64,000 bases of DNA from positions 496,001 to 560,000 of the forward strand of contig NZ_OY725712.1 in assembly GCF_963360655.1 (NCBI RefSeq), written 5' to 3'. A program made the translations under genes and the position numbers. Of the stretch, positions 56,328 to 64,000 are shown one piece after another. Below the pieces are notes generated by a model. That model saw only the letters and a list, made by a program, of their open reading frames with translations, was not told the DNA's origin and did no database searches. Source of the DNA: Collinsella aerofaciens. Its GTDB lineage: Bacteria > Actinomycetota > Coriobacteriia > Coriobacteriales > Coriobacteriaceae. Position 1 is the stretch's first letter. Each line of letters opens with the position of its first letter.

Positions 56328-57206
56328 TTACTTGTCGTGAAGGGCGGTGCCGAGGAAGTCGGCGTCGAAGGGCACAGCTTCGGCAAAGGCGTAGTCGCCG
56401 TCGCTGGCGATGAGCAGGTAGTTCTCCTCGCCGCCGAACTCCGCATCGCCACATGGGACCACCCAGGCGTGGGCGAATACCTCGACTGCCGTGGCAGCGC
56501 AGTCGCGCAGGAACGTCACGTCGCTCCCCTCGTTTGCGCTCACGATATTGGCAATGTAGATGCCGCCGACATTTAGGCTGCCCCGCACCAAACGCAACGC
56601 CTCAACCGTCGCCAGCTCGCGTACGGGCTCGGCACCGCCAAAGCAATCGCTCACGACCACGTCGTAGCGACGATGGCCCACGCTCGTCACGCCCAGATAC
56701 GAACGCGCCTCGGCGGTAATCACCCTCAGGCGATCGCCCGCCGCGCGCTCCAGCTCGTCTAGGTAGAACCAGCGGCGCGCCAGACGCGTAATCTCTCCGT
56801 CATACTCGATAACGTCCATGCGCAAGCCCTCGTGCGACATCAGCGCAAATTTGGGATAGGCAAACCCACCGCCGCCCAGCATAAGCATACGGTCGATGCC
56901 GTGGCCATAAGCGTCGCGCATCGCATCCTCGGACTCAAACACGTCGTCAAACGCACGATAGTACGCAAAGACGGGCTCCGCCCAACGATCGCCGACATAG
57001 CTCGCGCTTTGGTAGACGCCGCCTTGCACCAACACGCGAATCTCATCGCCGCCCTCATCGTGCACGCGTTTCACACGCGCCAACCCATTGCGGGTTCGCG
57101 CAACCTGCAGACAGGCAGCGCGAACAGCGACGGCGGCCGCACCAAGCGCCGCGGCTCCCAGAGCAACGCCGGCAACGACGCCGGCAGAAACACTTGGCTT
57201 GTTCAT
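56328..57206 (-). CDS. Membrane-anchored spermidine-synthase-like protein
   Basis: 292 residues: an N-terminal hydrophobic segment (about 9-32) and a methyltransferase-fold domain of the SpeE type, with MLMLGGGGFAYPKFAL (SAM/dcSAM-binding glycine loop), MDVIEYDGEITRLARRWF, and YDVVVSDCFGG in place of the DxxDP catalytic loop. The usual polyamine-binding residues are not all apparent, so the reaction is uncertain. The start ATG at 57204-57206 directly follows the Elp3 stop, so it is the second gene of an elp3 operon. Confidence 0.72.
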   Translation of the reverse strand: MNKPSVSAGVVAGVALGAAALGAAAVAVRAACLQVARTRNGLARVKRVHDEGGDEIRVLVQGGVYQSASYVGDRWAEPVFAYYRAFDDVFESEDAMRDAYGHGIDRMLMLGGGGFAYPKFALMSHEGLRMDVIEYDGEITRLARRWFYLDELERAAGDRLRVITAEARSYLGVTSVGHRRYDVVVSDCFGGAEPVRELATVEALRLVRGSLNVGGIYIANIVSANEGSDVTFLRDCAATAVEVFAHAWVVPCGDAEFGGEENYLLIASDGDYAFAEAVPFDADFLGTALHDK

Positions 57207-59114
57207 CTAGAGCTCCTTTTGCAGATAGAGTCCATGGTCGTAAAAACCCAAATGGCGATAGTACTCGCGTGTGCCAATCGCGCTGATCACGTTGATGCGC
57301 GCATAGCCCGCGTCCCGAGCAATATGGCACGCACGCTCTACGAGCAAACGCCCCAATCCATGGTGCTGGGCTGCCTGGCCTTGATCTCCCACGCGCGCCG
57401 CCATGCCATACACGTGCACCTCGCGAATCATCGCCTCGTCCGGTGTCGTCGGCAACTCATCCGCATGCGCGGCAACAAAAGCACGATCGGGCAGAGACAG
57501 ACGCAAAAAGCCCGCGATCTTGCCCTGCGGCGTCACCCACTGCAAAAAGCGCTCGTGCGTCACCGGCGTCTCGTACGCCACTTCCTCGTCAAGGGTCAGC
57601 TCATGCAAGTCGGCGCCCGCCGTGCTAATCTCGCGATAGCGAATCTCACGCACTGTCGCGCCTTCCCCACGAGCCGACAAGCGGTTTTCAACGAGCTGAC
57701 GCAGGTTGGGCTTCTTGTTGCCCACCATGATGTCGTCGGAGCTAAAGTCGCGGATCATGCGACTGATGCGGCAGAACGCCGGCGTCACCACGATGTCGTC
57801 GGCCAACACATCGAGCAGCTCTTCCTCGGTATAGGGACGCCACTCGCCGCGCTCATAGCAGCCCACCAGACGCGAGCCCTCGATGAGCGCGCACGGGTAG
57901 ACCTTGACCTCGTCGGGCATAAAGGCCCCTTCGGTCATAAAGCGCTCGTAGTCGCGCTTGTCCCCCTCGGGTGTGGCGCCCAATAAGTTGAGCATAAAAT
58001 GCGCATGGATCTTAAAGCCAAAGAGGCGCGCAAGCGAAAACGCCTGCTCGATCTGAGCCACCGAAATGCGACGCTCGTTGATATCGAGCAAATGCTGGTC
58101 GAGGCTCTGGATGCCCATCTGAATCTTGGTGCAGCCCAGACGACGAATGAGCGTGAGCGCCTGTGGCGTCACGGCATCGGGGCGGGTCTCGATAACGAGC
58201 CCCACCACGCGATGCTTCACCGTCTCGTTGATGCGCTGCTGACGCTCAAGCTCCTCCATCGTTTCCGTCTGCCACTCGGCAGCCTCGCCCCATGGCGTAC
58301 CGGGGCCGTACAGACGACGCACTGCGCGGTTATAGCCACCAACGACAGCATCCACACGCCCCTGCTCGTCGGCAACGCCGCTCGCAAGCTCGGCCTCGTC
58401 GGTCGCAATGCCGGCAGCCCGATAGCGCTCGCGGCGCTCTGTTACCACCGGCGGCAGGGCATCGGCGGGAGCGTCATCGAGCAGGCGCCCTGCCTCGGCA
58501 CGGCTGATGCCCGGACGCGCCAACATGGGGTTTGCCGCCACACCGGCGACGGCATCGTCATTGAGCGCACGGAAAAGCTCCGACATAAACCACGTCTGAT
58601 AGCCTTCCGGATAGTCGCTCCAGGTACCGCCGAGCACAATGAGCTCTATCTTGTCGGTCGCATGTCCCATCTGCGAAAGCGCAGTCAGACGAGCGCTCAC
58701 CTGCAGATACGGGTCGAAGCAGTTTTGCTCCGCACGGGCGCACGCCGGCTCGGCGTGCAGATAGCTTTTGGGCATGCGCAGATCGTTGGGGCAAAACAGG
58801 CAATCGCCCGAGCATGGCCAGGGCTTGGTAATGACGGTAATGGTCGCCACGCCCGAGGCCGTTCGGCGCGGCTTCATACGCAGGACCTGCAGCAGTTGAC
58901 GCTCCAGATCGGAATCGACATTCCACGCAGCCCACCGAACCGGCTCCTCACGTTTAACCCGCTGGTAGAACGGCAGCAGACGGCGCTTGGCCAAATCGCG
59001 TTTGTCGGCACCCTCACGGCGCGCCTCGGCATGTATCAGTTTGACGAGCGCTTTGTCGTCCACGGTCTCGCCGCGACGCAGAGCCTCGAGTATGTTCAAG
59101 ATAATCTGTTCCAT
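57207..59114 (-). CDS. elp3: Elp3-type tRNA U34 carboxymethyl-modification radical SAM/acetyltransferase
   Basis: The 635-residue protein is a bacterial homologue of Elongator subunit 3. It has the radical SAM cluster motif CSGDCLFC (Cys101, Cys105, Cys108), ELIVLGGTWSDYP, KIQMGIQSLDQ, IHAHFMLNLLGATPEGDKRDY, VKVYPCALIEGSRL, and a C-terminal GNAT acetyltransferase domain (about 500-635: HHGLGRLLVERACHIARDAGYARINVISA, then REYYRHLGFYD). In eukaryotes and some bacteria and archaea Elp3 installs cm5U at the tRNA wobble position from acetyl-CoA. GGGGAC precedes the ATG. It begins an operon with a SpeE-like gene. A terminator separates it from the divergent-order genes upstream. Confidence 0.93.
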   Translation of the reverse strand: MEQIILNILEALRRGETVDDKALVKLIHAEARREGADKRDLAKRRLLPFYQRVKREEPVRWAAWNVDSDLERQLLQVLRMKPRRTASGVATITVITKPWPCSGDCLFCPNDLRMPKSYLHAEPACARAEQNCFDPYLQVSARLTALSQMGHATDKIELIVLGGTWSDYPEGYQTWFMSELFRALNDDAVAGVAANPMLARPGISRAEAGRLLDDAPADALPPVVTERRERYRAAGIATDEAELASGVADEQGRVDAVVGGYNRAVRRLYGPGTPWGEAAEWQTETMEELERQQRINETVKHRVVGLVIETRPDAVTPQALTLIRRLGCTKIQMGIQSLDQHLLDINERRISVAQIEQAFSLARLFGFKIHAHFMLNLLGATPEGDKRDYERFMTEGAFMPDEVKVYPCALIEGSRLVGCYERGEWRPYTEEELLDVLADDIVVTPAFCRISRMIRDFSSDDIMVGNKKPNLRQLVENRLSARGEGATVREIRYREISTAGADLHELTLDEEVAYETPVTHERFLQWVTPQGKIAGFLRLSLPDRAFVAAHADELPTTPDEAMIREVHVYGMAARVGDQGQAAQHHGLGRLLVERACHIARDAGYARINVISAIGTREYYRHLGFYDHGLYLQKEL

Positions 59115-59133
59115 GTCCCCATTGTAAAGGCAA

Positions 59134-59165
59134 AGGCGCCGAAGCCCGTCACGGCTCCGGCGCCT
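59134..59165 (-). terminator. Terminator of the HTH-DUF4097 unit
   Basis: AGGCGCCGGAGCC pairs with GGCTTCGGCGCCT, lying 47 bp after the DUF4097 stop on the minus strand; the following run is TTTGCCTTT, weaker than a full T tract. Confidence 0.6.
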
Positions 59166-59211
59166 CCATCAAAGAGCATGCCTATATGTACCGATCTCCG
59201 AAAACCGCATG

Positions 59212-60111
59212 TCACTCCGGATCAAACGACATGTCGCCCGAACCGACCTCAAAACGATACGTAGCAGACTTATCGCCGTTATCGAATTCAAGATTCAAAA
59301 TGGTCTCGCCGTCGTAGCCAAGCGGAAGGAAATCGCTCTCAAAGTCGCCGCTGCCCAAGGTGAGGCTCGCCTTAAAGCCCGTCGAGTTCGGAACCGTCAT
59401 CTCCACATCGCCCGAGCCCACACTCACGTCCATCGACTTCGCGGGGGCCTGGTAGAGCTCGAACGTCACATCGCCCGAACCGACCTCGGCATTCAGGGTA
59501 TCGGTCACGGTGCCCGTAAACTCAACGTCTCCAGAGTCCAAAGTCAGGTTGAGGTCATGACACGCAATGCCCGCGACCGTCAGGTCACCCGATCCTACAT
59601 TCGCTGTAATGCCCACCATGTTATCGGCAACTTCGCGCGGCAGTTCGACGGTAACCGTGCGGTCAATGGCGCGCTCGTCATCGCAATCGAACTGGCGAAT
59701 CTTGAGCATAGAGCCCTTGATTTCGGCCAGGTTCTGGGTTGCCGCATCGAAGGCAACGGTCCCCGTTGCCACGCGACCGCTTTCAATTACGCGCACTGGC
59801 CCGCTGGAGACGTGTTTGACCTCGACCGTGCCCGACGTCACGTCCAAGTCAAGCGATGTGAACGCGTCGGCATCAAAGGTTTCGCTCGAAAGCTGCTGAG
59901 GCTGAGCGGAATAGTTACCGCCATCCAAAAGATCGTCCTCGTCAACCGCATCGTCCATACCAGAGAAGCCGGATACAACATCGTCGAGATCCCACGGGCC
60001 ATCAAAATGAATCAAAGTCCGCGAAGTGCCAAAGACAAGCCCGATGATGAGCACAAACGCTCCGATGCCAACGCCCAAGCGTACCTTGGATTCATGCGAA
60101 AGCTTCATCAT
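59212..60111 (-). CDS. DUF4097-family beta-solenoid protein with GSGD repeats
   Basis: 299 residues: a membrane segment (about 12-32) and an extracytoplasmic part of repeating beta strands, with VGSGDLTV, LDSGDVEF, VGSGDVTF, VGSGDVEM, LGSGDFES and VGSGDMSF at regular 20-30-residue spacing, the DUF4097 putative adhesin pattern. Function is not established. Its start ATG overlaps the stop of the HTH protein (ATGATGA), so both are made together. It may sense or coat the cell surface, with the HTH protein as its regulator. Confidence 0.78.
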   Translation of the reverse strand: MMKLSHESKVRLGVGIGAFVLIIGLVFGTSRTLIHFDGPWDLDDVVSGFSGMDDAVDEDDLLDGGNYSAQPQQLSSETFDADAFTSLDLDVTSGTVEVKHVSSGPVRVIESGRVATGTVAFDAATQNLAEIKGSMLKIRQFDCDDERAIDRTVTVELPREVADNMVGITANVGSGDLTVAGIACHDLNLTLDSGDVEFTGTVTDTLNAEVGSGDVTFELYQAPAKSMDVSVGSGDVEMTVPNSTGFKASLTLGSGDFESDFLPLGYDGETILNLEFDNGDKSATYRFEVGSGDMSFDPE

Positions 60112-60824
60112 TCATCACCCTCTTTGGCAATCGGGTCAGCGGTAGTCACGGTAGCCACGTCAGTATCAACCGGAGCGGAAACATCCTGAGCCCTAGCGAC
60201 CACCGGCGCCGAACCAACCTGAATATCTCCGCGCGCCCAATCGCCATCGAGTGCACGCGCCACCCAGTGATAGATGGGAATCGTAAAGAAGATCAGCGCA
60301 GCAAAGGGGCCGGCACCAAACAGGAACATCAGCAAAAAGAACAGCAGCCAACACACGGCCCAATACGGGAACGACTGGAACGGGCCCTTCACCGGAGTCG
60401 AGCCAACTGCGCCGCCACTCGTCGCCTGCGCCGTAGCGGCATTAGCGGCCTGTGCACTCCAGCTTGCCGCTTGCGCCGCCTTGGCGGCGGCGTCACTCGC
60501 CTGTGTTGCCGCCTCGGTAGCTCGTGCCGCCGCCTCATGGGTGCGTGCGCGCTCTGCCGCCTCGGCCTCGCGCTGACGAGCGCGGTCCTCATTCTCAAAC
60601 TCGATATCGTCCTCAATCTCATCGCTCGGATTGAGCAGCTCGTCCAGGCTCACGCCATAGAGCCTGGCGAGCGAGATCAGGTTCTCGGTATCGGGCGAGC
60701 TCTCCGCACGCTCCCATTTACTGACCGCCTGGCGCGACAGCCCTAGCTTTCGCGCCAGCCCTTCTTGGCTAAAACCCTTGCTGCGACGAAGGTCGGCGAG
60801 CCGCTGCGCAGTTTCTACATTCAT
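60108..60824 (-). CDS. XRE-type HTH regulator with membrane segment
   Basis: 238 residues. An N-terminal lambda-repressor-like HTH (about 5-60: LADLRRSKGFSQEGLARKLG followed by LSRQAVSKWERAESSP) is followed by an alanine-rich helical linker (about 85-140) and a hydrophobic segment (about 158-195, YWAVCWLLFFLLMFLFGAGPFAALIFF), so the regulator is membrane-tethered. TAGGAGGAACC precedes the ATG at 60822-60824; an upstream frame adds 83 residues without a family match. The stop overlaps the DUF4097 start. It probably regulates that gene and its own operon. Confidence 0.85.
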   Translation of the reverse strand: MNVETAQRLADLRRSKGFSQEGLARKLGLSRQAVSKWERAESSPDTENLISLARLYGVSLDELLNPSDEIEDDIEFENEDRARQREAEAAERARTHEAAARATEAATQASDAAAKAAQAASWSAQAANAATAQATSGGAVGSTPVKGPFQSFPYWAVCWLLFFLLMFLFGAGPFAALIFFTIPIYHWVARALDGDWARGDIQVGSAPVVARAQDVSAPVDTDVATVTTADPIAKEGDE

Positions 60825-60942
60825 GGTTCCTCCTATGTGATGCCAGCCGTGCCGCCGGACCGTTTTTGTTCTTAAGGCGCCTTGCACAGTTAAAAATCTA
60901 TCCGCCACCGCCAAAAGCATGCCACCTATTCTAGTGAGATTT

Positions 60943-60971
60943 TTGACAACCGGCGGTTGCGGGCACATATG
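60943..60971 (+). promoter_or_regulatory. Candidate promoter of the methyltransferase gene
   Basis: A consensus -35 TTGACA (60943-60948), a 17-bp spacer and CATATG (60966-60971) lie 120 bp before the methyltransferase start. Confidence 0.55.
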
Positions 60972-61091
60972 AGCTGCGGAAATGTGTCCAAACAAAGCAA
61001 TGACCCACGGCTCGGTTGTCCCCGTTGCGGCGTTAACGGTAGTATGGTCGTACTGTTTATTCCGCACCGCCAACGGAGGGAGTTCCGCGCC

Positions 61092-61964
61092 GTGAACCGC
61101 GATTTCGCCTCATCGCTCATCCAGCTCAACAATACGTTCTATCGCGAGCACTCCGCTTCCTTTTCCGATACGCGCCAGGCCCCGTGGCCCGGCTGGGTGC
61201 GCACCATGGACATCGCGCTCGGGCAGCTCAACGCCGCCACGATCGAGCATCCCGTCCGCGTCTTCGATCTTGCCTGCGGCAATATGCGATTCGAGAACTT
61301 TGCCGCCGGCGGCGCACTTGCCGCCAAGGGCGTCGACGGCGCAAACCCCTCGGCAGATGCCAGCTGCCCGTTTGAGTTCTATGGTGTCGACTCGTGCCAA
61401 GACCTGGCTATCGATGCACATGGCCACGCGCTTCGCATTCCCAACCTGCACTTCCAGGAACTCGACGTGCTCGACGCCCTCATGAAGCTCAACCCCGCCG
61501 AGACGCCCGACGTGCTTTTCGACGCCCCGCTCGCCGACATCTCGGTCTGCTTTGGCTTTATGCACCACGTGCCGTCGTGCGAGTACCGCGTACGCGTACT
61601 CGACGCCTTGGTGCGGCAGACGCGCCCGGGCGGCATCATCGCCATCAGCTTTTGGGAGTTTATGAACGACGAGCGCATGGCGCGCAAGGCCGTTCGAGCC
61701 GAAGCCCGCGCCGAGCTCACCCCGCCGTTTGAGGGTTACGATTCCGCGCAGTTTGAAGCCGGCGACCACCTCATCGGCTGGCAAAACGACCGCCACGCCT
61801 ACCGCTATTGCCATCACTTTGACGATCAGCAGATCACCGACCTGGTGCGCGGCGTCCGTACGTTCTACAAGAGCGGCGAGGTCCCCGTGCGCGAGCTTGA
61901 GCGCTTCCATGCCGACGGTCGTAGCGGCGAGCTCAACCGCTATGTGATTCTCAAGCGCCTGTAG
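61092..61964 (+). CDS. Class I SAM methyltransferase, Trm9-like
   Basis: 290 residues. SAM-binding motif FDLACGNMRFENF (about 60-73), GVDSCQDLAIDAHGHALRI, ELDVLDAL, and FGFMHHVPSCEYRVRVLDAL followed by VRQTRPGGIIAISFWEF. The HH...R...L...R..PGG..I..W pattern resembles tRNA wobble-uridine methyltransferases (Trm9/ALKBH8) and related enzymes, but no target can be proven. I choose the GTG at 61092 (GGAGGG 11 bases upstream), giving MNRDFASSLIQLNNTFYREH; upstream frames seem non-coding. It is followed 120 bp later by trmB on the same strand. Confidence 0.75.
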   Translation: MNRDFASSLIQLNNTFYREHSASFSDTRQAPWPGWVRTMDIALGQLNAATIEHPVRVFDLACGNMRFENFAAGGALAAKGVDGANPSADASCPFEFYGVDSCQDLAIDAHGHALRIPNLHFQELDVLDALMKLNPAETPDVLFDAPLADISVCFGFMHHVPSCEYRVRVLDALVRQTRPGGIIAISFWEFMNDERMARKAVRAEARAELTPPFEGYDSAQFEAGDHLIGWQNDRHAYRYCHHFDDQQITDLVRGVRTFYKSGEVPVRELERFHADGRSGELNRYVILKRL

Positions 61965-62081
61965 GCACCGACGACTCGCCGCCGAGCCGCACCACATCTT
62001 TCGGGCAATCTATGCCCGCCCTTTTCAACCCATTGACGGAACGCGCGGCCATGCGTTTCGCATTTATGACCAAGGAGCCTC

Positions 62082-62921
62082 ATGGGAGCCGTCCACGTTC
62101 GCACGCCTAAGAACTTTGTGCTCGAGGAGCGCCTGGAGCGCTACGCCGATGCGATCGAGACGAACCCCGAGGCTTATGCCGGAGATTGGCGCGAGGCTTG
62201 CGCGCCAGCTGGCAGCAAGCCCTTCGAACACCTTCACCTGGATCTTGGCTGTGGCAAGGGAACCTATCTGGTCGAGCGCGCCCACCGCGAGCCCGACACC
62301 CTCTTTATCGGCATGGACCAGGAGCCCATCTGCATCGCCTATGCCGCGCAGAAAATCTGCGAACAGGGGCTATCCAACGCACTCGTCCTGCCCCGAGGCG
62401 CCGCATCGCTGCCACAGCTGTTTGCCGCAGGCGAGCTCGATGCCATCACCATTATCTTTCCCACGCCGCAGCCCAAGGCCAAGTACGCTAAAAAACGACT
62501 CGTCCATGTCGACCATCTGATGCTCTACCGCCCGCTCTTTTCAGCCGGCGCTACCGTCACGCTGCGCACCGATAGCAAGCCGTTGCGCGATTACGCCCTG
62601 GGACAGTTTGCCGCGGCCGGCTACGATACGCTTTGGGTAAGCGACGACGTCCGCCGCGACCATCCCGAGCACCCCGAGACCGAATATGAATGCCGCACGC
62701 GCGAGATGGGTGCCGCCGTCTATGGCATTTGCGCCACACCCGGCGCGCAGCCCAGCGATGAACAGCTCGCGGCGGGCCGCGCGCAGGAGCAAAGCCTTGC
62801 CTGCTACCTGCCCGAAAACCTCGATGCGCTCACCTATGTACCTCTGGGCATGGAAGAGGCCGTCGAGAACTTTAGAAACCGCGCCCGCAAAAGCAAGAAG
62901 CGCCTGCCGCAGGAGTCCTAG
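62082..62921 (+). CDS. trmB: tRNA (guanine-N7)-methyltransferase
   Basis: TrmB methylates G46 of tRNA. The 279-residue protein has LHLDLGCGKGTYLVERA (51-67), FIGMDQE (75-81), and the TrmB motif region IIFPTPQPKAKYAKKRL (124-140) followed by VHVDHLMLYRPLF. In most TrmB this motif reads FPDPWPKKRH with an acidic residue before PW; here it is TPQ, so the key Asp is replaced by Thr. A C-terminal extension of about 70 residues ends in basic RNRARKSKKRL. CCAAGGAGCC precedes the ATG. It is probably a divergent TrmB, or a related methyltransferase of changed specificity. Confidence 0.82.
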   Translation: MGAVHVRTPKNFVLEERLERYADAIETNPEAYAGDWREACAPAGSKPFEHLHLDLGCGKGTYLVERAHREPDTLFIGMDQEPICIAYAAQKICEQGLSNALVLPRGAASLPQLFAAGELDAITIIFPTPQPKAKYAKKRLVHVDHLMLYRPLFSAGATVTLRTDSKPLRDYALGQFAAAGYDTLWVSDDVRRDHPEHPETEYECRTREMGAAVYGICATPGAQPSDEQLAAGRAQEQSLACYLPENLDALTYVPLGMEEAVENFRNRARKSKKRLPQES

Positions 62922-62987
62922 GGGCTTCTGATGGTCGCGGCGTCGGCAAACAAGTGAAAATAGGCGTCAGCGAACGACCCTCAAACC

Positions 62988-63109
62988 TAAGTGAGTAGAC
63001 TTTTTTGCAATAGCCAAGCACAACCCGCATAACGAAAACTAAAACCGCAGGTAGAGCTCTTGCGCAAAAGCCATGTGCTCGCGATATTGCAAAAAGTCTA
63101 CTCACTTAG
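62988..63109. repeat. 122-bp fold-back element with 24-bp arms
   Basis: TAAGTGAGTAGACTTTTTTG onward (62988-63012) is complementary to the sequence at 63085-63109 except for one T in the homopolymer. The interior also shows partial inner symmetry (AGCACA and TGTGCT). It resembles a MITE or long REP/BIME. It lies between trmB and the helicase gene and could act as a terminator in either direction. Confidence 0.7.
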
Positions 63110-63231
63110 CTGGCAACTGCACCAAACGGCTGGGCAGAACGCCCATTTCCTGCATTTTCTCGCGCGCTGGCACCCCGCGCCGCTGCTACGCCATAATAGT
63201 TGGCGGACAAACGGCGAGAGAAAGCAACCAC

Positions 63232-64000
63232 ATGGCACAGACCACGACAGATACTTCCGCCAGCACCGTTTCTGGCGCCGGCGCCGCCAGCTCGTTCTCG
63301 GGCGGCACGGGAACCGAAGCCGAATTCGGCTCGCTCGGCGCGCTCTCCCCCACCTGGTGGGAGCCCGAGGATGGTAGCGAGCCCGAACCATGGCTCACGC
63401 CCGATCAGGCCTTCGAACGCTTCTTTGAATGGACAAGCGACCGCGGTATTGAGCTGTGGGACCACCAGGAAGAGGCCCTCATGGATCTAGCCGCCGGTGA
63501 CCATGTCATTTTGGGAACACCGACCGGATCGGGCAAGTCGCTTGTCGCGCTAGGCATGCTCTTTATGGGCATGGCACAGGGCAAGCGCTGTTATTACACG
63601 GCCCCCATCAAGGCTCTGGTCAGCGAAAAGTTTTTCGACCTTGTGCAGGTGCTCGGCCGCGATAACGTCGGCATGATCACCGGCGACACGCATATCAACA
63701 CCAAGGCGCCCGTCATCTGCTGCACGGCAGAAATCCTTGCCAACGATGCACTGCGCGAGGGCGAGGGCGCCGACGTGGGCTGCGTCGCCATGGACGAGTT
63801 CCACTATTTTGCCGACCCCGACCGCGGCTGGGCCTGGCAGGTGCCACTGCTCACCCTGCCTCACACGCAATTCATGCTCATGAGCGCCACGCTCGGCGAT
63901 GTCACTGCCATCGCCGCCTCACTCGAGGAACACACCGGCGCTACCTGCGACTTGGTCGTCGATGCCCCACGCCCCGTGCCGCTGAGCTACGACTACGTGA
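63232..64000 (+). CDS. SF2 DEAD/DEAH helicase, Ski2/Lhr-type (5' part, runs off window)
   Basis: The first 256 codons of a helicase distinct from the one at 53857. It has a Ser/Gly/Ala-rich N-terminal 40 residues, a Q-region DHQEEALMDLAAGDHVIL, Walker A GTPTGSGKS, PIKALVSEKF, TGDTHINTKAPVICCTAEIL, MDEFHYF (DEFH in place of DEAH) and MSATLGD. The DEFH form and the PIKALVSEKF motif are typical of Ski2-like RNA or DNA helicases in Actinomycetota. GAGAGAAAG lies before the ATG at 63232. The frame stays open to base 64000. The C-terminal helicase domain is not visible. Confidence 0.88.
   Translation, partial: MAQTTTDTSASTVSGAGAASSFSGGTGTEAEFGSLGALSPTWWEPEDGSEPEPWLTPDQAFERFFEWTSDRGIELWDHQEEALMDLAAGDHVILGTPTGSGKSLVALGMLFMGMAQGKRCYYTAPIKALVSEKFFDLVQVLGRDNVGMITGDTHINTKAPVICCTAEILANDALREGEGADVGCVAMDEFHYFADPDRGWAWQVPLLTLPHTQFMLMSATLGDVTAIAASLEEHTGATCDLVVDAPRPVPLSYDYV

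Overview
The window is high-GC bacterial chromosome and most resembles Collinsella or a close relative (Coriobacteriia, Actinomycetota). This is inferred from the actinobacterial 16S 5' end (GATCCTGGCTCAG preceded by GAGTTC), the GC-rich third codon positions, the gut-anaerobe gene set (Etf-linked lactate dehydrogenase, 2-keto-3-deoxygluconate permease, branched-chain amino acid ABC transport) and Coriobacteriia-like protein sequences. No database search was run. No prophage, integrase, CRISPR array or complete transposase is visible.

Layout. 1-3.1 kb (minus): the 5' part of uvrB, a lytic transglycosylase and coaE. 3.2-8.9 kb (minus): a complete 16S-23S-5S rRNA operon with no spacer tRNA. 8.9-10.7 kb (minus): infC-rpmI-rplT with a probable attenuator and a probable AUA start for infC, then tRNA-Leu(CAA) with a duplicated 3' end and terminator. 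10.7-20 kb (minus): a transglutaminase-like protein, fba, a metallo-hydrolase, a bifunctional Rel (ppGpp) enzyme and a RecJ fused to a RecQ-like helicase. 20.2-24.9 kb: an SBF-type transporter, a GalT-like protein, cutC, and a frameshifted secreted zinc-ribbon gene bracketed by palindromic REP-like repeats. 24.9-30.1 kb (minus): a complete livJHMGF operon plus the C-terminal relic of a second livJ. 30.2-41.6 kb: hom, a short-chain dehydrogenase, a CPA2 antiporter, single-chain purL, an EamA transporter, a GGDEF protein and KdgT. 41.8-46.3 kb: an HD phosphohydrolase and an lctDBC-type operon (FAD lactate dehydrogenase, EtfB, ferredoxin-EtfA). 46.6-49.8 kb (plus): five uncharacterised genes, three of them with signal peptides. 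49.9-56.3 kb (plus): a DUF554 membrane protein, then the candidate system: a TerB-N protein, a BrxD-like ATPase and an Lhr/BrxHI-like helicase. 56.3-64 kb: a spermidine-synthase-like protein, bacterial Elp3, a DUF4097 protein with its HTH regulator, a Trm9-like methyltransferase, TrmB and the start of a second SF2 helicase.

How the genes work together. Translation and growth control dominate the left half (rRNA, IF3/L35/L20, tRNA-Leu, Rel). The middle is nutrient uptake and core metabolism. The lactate dehydrogenase, EtfB and ferredoxin-EtfA probably form one soluble flavin-based electron-confurcating complex. The most interesting stretch is 50.7-56.3 kb: two components resemble the accessory pair of type 2 BREX (BrxD and BrxHI) but sit with a TerB-N protein instead of PglX/PglZ/PglY/PglW, suggesting a stand-alone DNA-surveillance or phage-defence module. 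To its right, Elp3, a Trm9-like methyltransferase and TrmB suggest a tRNA-modification neighbourhood.
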